This document shows positions 56,530 through 64,000 of a DNA stretch of 64,000 bases, one piece after another. Each line of letters starts with the position of its first letter. The first letter of the stretch is position 1. The stretch comes from Urophycis tenuis (lineage: Eukaryota; Chordata; Actinopteri; Gadiformes; Phycidae). The position numbers and the translations under genes are program-made. The stretch spans positions 1,020,057 to 1,084,056 of the forward strand of contig JAXIVH010000002.1 of the NCBI GenBank assembly GCA_036785325.1, given 5' to 3'. The notes beneath the pieces are model-generated. The model was not told where the DNA came from and did not search any database. It saw nothing but the letters and a program-made list of their open reading frames with translations.

Positions 56530-57669
56530 ATTAATACACAGGACAAGATGTTACTATCCCTTGTGCCATCATCCAAGATAAACACATGTAGAAGGCCAGC
56601 TCAGATAAGACCAAGCATACAACACACGGGTGACATAACCACCATTAGGTGCAACACCATAGCAGACATCAGGCTACACCATCATAAATCTACAGTCATT
56701 CCTCAGGTGGCATCATTCACCCATCACCCAGCCTAGCCAACAGTGGTATGTGGCTCATCATTGGGGTTATCAAGTGGGCACCTTCCTTCACCCGTGTTTC
56801 ATTAAGTTAGGCCCACAACGCCTCAAGAAGGCTTAACTGTATTCCAGCATCCTGGACACACCCCTCTATGCCACCACCGCACAATTCCCTCTAAACCTCA
56901 CCATTTAGCGCCTGCCATCACCGTAGCTTAACCTTACCGGGAACCTCAACTACCAAGCTTCCTCCTTAGCCAAAGCCACTTGCTTGCGCTCTCCACTGCT
57001 TGCGACATGCTCTTTGTTGCCAGTTTCATTCGCCGTCAACATATGCCCAACTCCATTAGGAGTGCAAAAGCGGACTTTGCCACAAAGCCTCGGCAGCCAA
57101 CTTCCACCGGCCGTACCTGGGGCCCTCCAGCCTTGCTGCTCTGCGTCCGCTGCTAAATCCGCATATCTCGCTTTCTTACGGTCATATGCCATGTCAACTC
57201 GGTCTTCCTAGCAGCCCCTCCCCAACTGCAGTTGCCAAACATTTCAGCACCTGATTCTGAGGCCAAGTGTATCACCCTCAGGAAAGACTAACTTTACAAC
57301 CTGACAATATATGCCTAAGCGTACCTGCACTGGAACACAATGGGCAGGCAGGATCCTCACCCAACCACTGGCTAAGATTTCGGGGAGATGGTAGCACATC
57401 ATACGTAGCCCCTATCAGAAATCTAATTCTGCTTGCCTCCATGCTCCGCAGATCCTTCCAGTTCAACCTCCTCTTCTCTACACTCTCCCAATTCACCCAC
57501 TGCCCTTGCCCTGCCTGTGACACTGCCTTTGTACATCTTACCAACTACTCCTGTCGTATTTCTTCGACTACCAGCTTTCTCTGTTCTACTTCTGAAGTCT
57601 TACTCCACGCAGGAATTTCTGTACAAAGCCCTAAACCACCACACCCATGCTGAACCTGGCCAACGATGT
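56530..57669 (-). mobile_element. LINE C-terminal fragment between direct repeats
   Basis: The minus-strand frame 57544-57278 encodes SRIRFLIGATYDVLPSPRNL followed by the CCHC-type motif CPLCSSAGTLRHILSGC. This is the C-terminal zinc-knuckle region of a non-LTR retrotransposon. The frame 57192-56950 continues a degenerate version of the following region. Stops and frameshifts make it a pseudogene, probably the same family as 59280-60345. Confidence 0.6.
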
Positions 57670-57926
57670 CTAATTGCTGTGAAACAATTCATTGATTTGA
57701 TCGATTAAAAAACAGAAGAAGATGATTCATTTTGAAGAATAATTTTAAATAATCAATGTATATATTTGTCTTGTCTACTCCTCTGACCATGTTATTTCAT
57801 TTAATCTCACTGTCCTCAATTCCAGTAAACTAGACAAACCAGTTCTAATCCAATGACCGTAACTGCAGTGGAATTTATCTGAACTGAGTACATAAGTCCC
57901 TCCTCCTCCACTGTTCCTCATCATCA
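57670..57926 (+). repeat. Direct repeat, right copy (257 bp)
   Basis: Partner of 56267-56529. Differences are scattered substitutions and a small indel after the gattaaaaaaca block. Confidence 0.9.
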
Positions 57927-59279
57927 ATCATCAATCATGTACTAGAAAAAAATATGTATGGTATGTTTTCGTGTGTTTTCCCAAAAGTTATGGGGTGAAG
58001 GGGATATGACGCTATTTGCATGAGACCTCAACAAACGCAACAGGCCGTTGAATAAAACTACAGGTTTCTCTGGGTTTAAACATTGTGTCAACTTAGATAA
58101 TGTTAGTACAGTACTCAAAATACAGTATATAACCGAGGTCTAGTGTATTTTAGATATTGTGTGCACGAATTTCGTGTAGTGGCACGGCCTCTGGATATCA
58201 GAGCTGTTATGCAGTTCAACACGTTTACTGAAAGGAATTTTAATTCCATGGTGTCATGGAATCAGTAGTCATCAGTCATCAGTAGAAAACAAATGTGCCG
58301 CCATGCCAAATGCATCTCTCTGCCCTACTCTGCCGTACATGTTATAGGCCTGCCTACAATGACGAGAAATAATGAACTGTGATCTTTTCATGATTTTTAA
58401 ATTGATTTATATTCTCATATTGTGGCTCTTAAGTGTTTACATATTGTACCTTTAAAATATAATTTTGCAAGTCAAGAAAGTTGTTAAACGATGAAGTGAC
58501 ATTTAGTTTTGTGTAACCGCTCAGTGCACTACAGATCTCGTCTGGCACCGCTGTAAACACAAAACCTATAGAAAAACGGTAATATCCGCAGCTGGGGCGC
58601 CAAAGAAATACTGCAAAATAACGGGAAATATCTGTTCCGTCAAAAAACGATAATTTACCGTAATTCAAATATGGTTTATAGGTTTAATTTTACTGTATGT
58701 GTATGTATTTTTACTGTTTACTGACGGATATTTACACCTGTAAAAACAGTAAAATGATCTATAAATATGGTTGAACACTGCTATAATACAAATAATCAGC
58801 TTAAAATTGCAGACAAGAGCTGTTAATAGATGAGTTTTGTAATGTAATGTTCTATGAAAAATCTTTATTTAATCATTATTTAATGTAATAAAATGATAGA
58901 CCACCCATAACACATTTTCTATCTCTCTTTATTTAAAAATACTGTTGTAATACATAACAAATCAGGACACACTTAATGTTCTCAACATTTCTTTATTTCT
59001 GTTGACTAGTACAGATAACAGTTGCCCCTATGAGAAAGAAATTACTGTGCACGTGTGCATGTGAAAGGAGGGAGACTGGACATCTTTTTACTCCCTCTAT
59101 TTATAGTCTGCAACTTTTGTAATTAGGGAAACAATCTTTGGGCCAGCTGGTTCCTGGAGGCATTCTTCTTCACTTTTTCTTCACGCCTCCACAATCAGGG
59201 ATTGACAGCAGCTGAGGTAGATTACTGGCTCAGTTTATAAAAGCAGGTATGTCTGTTAGAGATGAGTGGTTTTATGTGT
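57927..59279. other. AT-rich intergenic, no gene
   Basis: No recognisable exon. The segment 58560-58760 carries mirrored cggtaat/attaccg and actgttttt-type motifs suggesting a short DNA element, which I could not classify. Confidence 0.4.
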
Positions 59280-60345
59280 GTTCTTTTGTTGTCATTGGAT
59301 GTGTGCGTGGATGGTTGGTGACTGGAAGGTGACTCTCAGCTTGAAATTCTTGTAGTAGTCCACGATGAGGTCCCTATACTTACCTGGGACATGGTGCCGA
59401 TCCAGCGCTATTTCCACCAGCTTATGTGGAATGGATCCATAAGCCTTGGTGAGGGCGAACCACAGCACTGCTAGGTCTCCTTTCCCTTCTCTTGCCTCTC
59501 TGATCAACTGCGTGACCACACCTGTATGCTCAAGGCATCCTAGAACCTTTGGGATTCCACCCTTCTGTACAGAGGTGTCGATGTGCTTATTCTTCAGAAG
59601 GAACTCAGTCAACTAACGGGATAGGATGGCGAAGAATATCTTCCCCTCAACGCTGAGCAGCGAGACGGTTCTGAACTGCTCGACATTCTTAGCATCTTCC
59701 TCCTTGGGAATACAGACACCTTCTGCAAATCTCCATTGTTTGGCTACCTTTCCCCTCCTCCAGATAACCCTCAGGATCTTCCACAGCCAATGAAAGAGTC
59801 TGTATACTTTGTAGGGCACTCCGTTTGGTCCAGGGGCTGAACTGACTCTGGCTGCCTTGACGACCTCCTGAACCTCCTTCCAACTGGGCTCGTTGCTGTT
59901 GAAGTCCGTGGTGGGTCTTTGGGGGTCTGTCAAAGGTTTATAAGGACCTAGGTCTTCCTCCCTAGCCGCATCACTGTAGGTGTTGCGGAGATGATGGTCG
60001 AACTCCTCTTTGGGACAAACGAGGTGGCCGCTTCGTTTCTGCCCAGGCAACTGCTTGGTGACTCCAAAGGGGTTTGCTATGAAGGCAGACCGTCTCTTGG
60101 CCCTCTCTTTCCCCCGCCGTCTGTGCCATTCTGCCCTTCGAAGAGTGGTGAGCTTTTTCCTAAGGATGCCGCGCAGTTCTGCTAATGCATCCCTTTCCTC
60201 TTATCGCACTTCCTTGTACTGCCGCTTCAGGACCCGCAGCTCCTGCCTTACCTGGCTGATCTTCTCTGTCCTACGGTCGTTCATGTAGGAGATCTTGGTA
60301 CCCAACTTCTCCTCTGTACCAAACCTCTCGACAGCAAGGCGAGAA
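59280..60345 (-). pseudogene. Non-LTR retrotransposon reverse transcriptase fragment with two in-frame stops
   Basis: One minus-strand frame reads from ERFGTEEKLG, through RRAEWHRRRGKERAKRRSAF and the RT N-terminal part SSAPGPNGVPYKVY and EQFRTVSLLSVEGKIFF, to LKNKHIDTSVQKGG and ALTKAYGSIPHKLVE, and stops near 59290. It is broken by TAA at 60203-60201 and TAG at 59615-59613. The FADD/YADD catalytic region and the C-terminus are missing, so it is a dead fragment. The family is a LINE common in fish; the clade is not named with confidence. Confidence 0.8.
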
Positions 60346-60412
60346 GTTTTATATTTTAAGCAATTTCCCTCAGGGATCATTAAAGTATTTTTTGTCTGTC
60401 TGTCTGTCTATA
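60346..60412. repeat. LINE/SINE-type 3' tail with (CTGT)n
   Basis: Reads aatttccctcagggatcatt, then aaagtattttt and gtctgtctgtctgtc, the typical tail of several fish retroposons. It abuts the upstream end of the LINE fragment. Confidence 0.5.
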
Positions 60413-61107
60413 CATAAAAAATGCATGTCTTACTTAAAAAAATGCATGCATAAACATAACATTTTTACACTGATTGGCCCAATGGTGGCGCTTTAGCAAT
60501 CATCTGATGTGAATAGACTTGAACTCCAATGATCTTAGATCGATTACAAAAGTTTTTCAGAACAAAATTCTGAACATGATGACATCTTTTTTTTTCACCC
60601 ACTCCCTAATGGCAGGGTTGTACAGCTCTGCACGGGGCAGCACGGCAGCCATCAGTGTCCTGGCTTCACAGTCGCTGGTAAACAGCAGAATGCTACAATG
60701 CTAATTTAACTCTCTCACCAGCCAATGAGTACTATTCCTACTCTCCAAGTGTTGGAGCTGGTTCTGGAAATAGCTTCAGCTCCTCAGCAGGATGCATCAA
60801 AGCCCTGAGAGTCTGAGATGTCATCCACAGTTACATTCCAGGGTGAGAAGAACCAACTTGTCCATCCTTCTTTTGGTCTAAATGAATAGATTTGTTTAAT
60901 AAATAGCCCGTTTATGCACCAAAGTGAATATTTTCTCCTTTTCTTTTCAAATAATGCAAATCACAAATTTTCATCCATTGTCGATAACGAGCAACAATCT
61001 CATCAAAAAACATGGTGTAGGCTATATATAAACTACTTGGATTACACTGTGTGGGCTGTGAATCCAGACCAGTTGCAGTTTTACATTTTTTACGCATTTT
61101 TTTAACC

Positions 61108-61160
<53 letters not shown>
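61108..61160. repeat. (TAT)n microsatellite
   Basis: About 17 trinucleotide units. The poly-Asn frame on the minus strand is not a gene. Confidence 0.95.
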
Positions 61161-61161
<1 letters not shown>

Positions 61162-61257
61162 ATGTTAAAGATTCACATCTTATCTCATGGAAAATAGGGA
61201 CACAAGTCATCCCTGGGGCATTTTTAGTTATTCACAGATTCTGAAAGTGTAGTTTTT

Positions 61258-63520
61258 TTTTTTTTTACACATATTTTTATTGTTAAAACAGATGTACAAT
61301 GTCATACAGGTTGTAATGTTTTACAGTTGTTACAATTCCTTTAGCGACAGTGTACAATGTAACAAGAATTATACAGCATTTTAACAATTTACATTTTTAT
61401 AAATTTTTTTTATAAACCCCATCCAACCCTAACAATCCCTGTGCCGGCAAAGAAAAAATAAAATAAAATAAATAAAATTATTAATAATAATAAAATAATA
61501 ATAATAAAAATAAAAAAATAAAAATTAAAATAAAATAAAATTATCCCAAGATGAAAGTACTTTATGTTGAAGCTTGTTTACTAATGAGAGGGGAGAGTTG
61601 CAAGCTTGTCAAAATAAACCAGTAAAGGGTCCCATACTTTGTAGAATTTTTTGGTTGAACCTCTAAGAAAGTATTTAACTTTTTCAATTTTTAAGAACAT
61701 CATCATATCAGAAAGCCACATTGATGCCTTCGGTGGTAATTGGGATTTCCATTCTAAAAGTATTCTCCTTCGAGCAATCAGAGTTGCAAAAGCAACAACA
61801 TTTTTCTTGCTAACGGCTATCGCAGCGTCAACCCCAAATATAGCCATTAAAGGGCTAGGTCGTAGGTCTAGGCCAAAAGCAACATTCAAAATCCCAAATA
61901 TTGATTGCCAAAACTCTCCCATCTTAGAGCACGACCAGAACATATGAGCTAAGTCTGCGTTGGTGGCTCTACAGCGATCACACGTCTCATCTATTTCAGG
62001 GTATATTTTAGCAAGTCTGACCTTACTATAGTGAGTACGGTGGAGAACTTTAAATTGAATCAGATTGAGACGTACACAAGAAGAGGTTCCATTCACACAG
62101 TTAAGAGCTCTAACCCACGTCTCATCTGAAATGACTGTCCCTAATTCTTCTTCCCACTTTGTCTTGATGTTGTCGGTTGATACGCTACTAAACGACATAA
62201 TTGAGTTATATAAATTAGAGATTTGGCCCTTTGAAGTTATGGGGATCTTTAATATAACATCCAAGTTTGAACTCTCAGGTAATTGAGGAAACGATGGGTT
62301 GTATGTTTGAATAAAGTGGCGGATCTGAAGATATCGGAAAAAACTGGATTTAGGAATAGAGTGTTTTTTGGCCAAATCTGTGAAAGTAGGAAAAATATTA
62401 TCTATGAAAAAATCCTTACATGTAGTAAGACCCCTAGTGTCCCATTGCATAAAAGTGACATCAAGATTGGCGGCTGGAAAAAGGTGGTTATTACATATGG
62501 GACTTAGCATAGAAAGACCAGACAATTTAAATGTTTGCCTAAACTGTATCCAAATTCTTAATGTTGAACGCAATACCGGACTTGAGGAAAACCGTGATGG
62601 GGAGAGCGGGAGTTTTGTTGTTAACAGTGCAGGGAGTGATGACAGATTACAGAGCTTTGCCTCTTCACTGCACCAACTCGTGTCTGGGGCCTGAAACCAG
62701 TAAATTATTTTTTGCAGATTCGCTGCCCAATAGTAAACCCTGAAATTTGGGAGAGCGAGCCCACCCCCTTTTCTTGGCCTTTCAAGCAATGCTTTACGAA
62801 GTCTTGAAGATTTACCTCCCCATACAAAACTTGAGAGTAGGGCATCAATTGAACGAAAGAAGGATTTTGGTAGAAAAACTGGGATACTTTGAAACAAGTA
62901 TAAAAATCTAGGCAACACATTCATTTTGATGCAGTTGATTTTTCCAGCTAGAGAAAGGTAAATAGCACTCCATCTCTGGAGGTCAGATGTTAATTTCTCC
63001 ATAATAGGAGTGAAGTTGGCTTTAAACAGTTCAGAAAAAGAAGGGGTGATATTTATTCCTAAGTACTTAAAACCGGAGAGTGATATACAAAATGGCAAGT
63101 CCGTGTCTGGAATCTGTTTTGCCGAATCATTGATAGGAAAACACACACTTTTTGAATAGTTAATTTTATAACCTGAAAAACCACCAAAGTCAACCAGAAT
63201 CTTCAAAAGTTCAGATTTACAGGATAGAGGGTCCGATAAAAAAATCAAAAGATCATCAGCATACAAGGAAGCTTTATATTCCATCCCCATTCTTCTAATG
63301 CCATGTATGGACGGTGTAGTTCTAAGCTTAATTGACAGGGGCTCGATTGCTAATATGAACAGTAATGGGCTAAGCGGGCAGCCCTGACGCGTACCCCTAG
63401 ATAAAGGAAAATACTGTGAACATAATTTATTAGTGACTACTGCAGCTTTTGGAGATGAATACAATAGACGAATCCAAGACATAAATTTCGGGCCAAACCC
63501 AAATTTACCCAGTACCGCAA
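61258..63520 (-). mobile_element. 5'-truncated L1-type retrotransposon with 16-bp TSD
   Basis: The element is bounded by the exact 16-base duplication tgaaagtgtagttttt (61242-61257 and 63521-63536). Its minus-strand frame is open from the truncation point to a stop at 61581 (about 645 codons from the element, no internal stop). It encodes an RT with LSRGTRQGCPLSPLLF and the catalytic YADD (about 63263-63252), then thumb and C-terminal regions with the zinc-knuckle motif CDRCRATNADLAHMFWSC. The protein begins at KFGFGPKFMSW, so the first RT catalytic Asp (motif A) and the endonuclease and ORF1 are absent; the copy is dead on arrival. A poly-T/A-rich 3' end (about 61253-61540) completes a target-primed insertion. 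Confidence 0.9.
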
Positions 63521-63536
63521 TGAAAGTGTAGTTTTT

Positions 63537-64000
63537 AAGCTTTCCAATGATTTGTAACAAGATGTATACGTTTAAAGTGATGGTTCGGAGTAAAATTCAC
63601 CCTGAGGTAATTTCCACCAATAATCCAGCCAAATACCCCCTCAGATGCATTTTTAGCGACGGTCAATATTTATCAAGTTTAGGGGTATCAGCCGAATGGC
63701 TTAGTATTGGAGTGTCCGGTGTATATCTCGTAAATTCACAAGTGTAAGGAAACAGTTAGTGAATTCAACACTCCATCGAAATGTATTGACGACTGGAATA
63801 ATTGAATAATTGAAATTAGATGGAGTGTTGAATTCACTAACTAATTCCTTACACTTGTGAGTTTTGAAGAGGACTTTTACGAACTTATCCGGAAAGACGG
63901 AAGAGACGTCGACGCAGCGGTAGCCTTAGCAACAGCGAGTTGAAGCTATCAGAAAAGTGCTCTTTTAAATAAACTCCTGGTGTACTTACAAACTTTAAAA
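63537..64000. mobile_element. MITE-like repeat with ~43-bp inverted repeat
   Basis: A common fish interspersed sequence (agtgatggttcggagtaaaa) is followed by arms at about 63733-63777 and 63819-63863, roughly 40 of 43 bases complementary, around an AT-rich loop. No protein is encoded. The element continues to the window edge. Confidence 0.55.

Overview
The window looks like nuclear DNA of a ray-finned (teleost) fish. It holds large, intron-rich vertebrate genes with GT-AG splice sites, tRNA-derived SINEs, hAT, Tigger and LINE remnants, and an extreme density of CA/TG, GA and minisatellite repeats. No prokaryotic features are present. The exon models below were built by hand from homology, splice dinucleotides and phase continuity. 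Five of the six coding models join with unbroken phase and have a single natural reading; mrs2 also has two alternative 3' ends.

Layout: (1) 1.8-3.9 kb, minus strand: a small GPI-anchored Ly6/uPAR three-finger protein in three exons. (2) 6.2-15.3 kb, minus: clptm1l in 17 exons (521 aa), an ER multipass protein of the CLPTM1 family. (3) 16.1-28.4 kb, plus: mrs2 in 12 coding exons, a mitochondrial Mg2+ channel. It is divergent from clptm1l across a 1.2 kb interval. (4) 18.5-22.8 kb, minus, wholly inside mrs2 intron 4: a six-exon integrin-beta-like gene (364 aa). It keeps the signal peptide, PSI domain, hybrid-domain edges and four I-EGF modules, but has no betaI (I-like/vWA) domain, no beta tail and no transmembrane segment. 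(5) 30.2-39.9 kb, plus: syndecan-2 (sdc2) in five exons. (6) 43.7-53.9 kb, plus: carboxypeptidase Q (cpq) in ten coding exons with all M28 metal ligands. The sdc2-cpq neighbourhood matches human 8q22, which supports the syndecan-2 assignment. (7) 54-64 kb: a transposon graveyard with two L1-type remnants (one bounded by a 16-bp target-site duplication), two pieces of another LINE family and a MITE-like inverted repeat.

The genes do not form a pathway. The best candidate for something undescribed is the nested, betaI-less integrin-beta-like gene. A second window-wide pattern is that simple repeats sit directly on splice sites: (TC)n, (TCC)n, (GTCTCT)n, a 36-bp VNTR or (TG)n supply the polypyrimidine tract of several acceptors, and (GT)n or (CA)n begins within a few bases of several donors.
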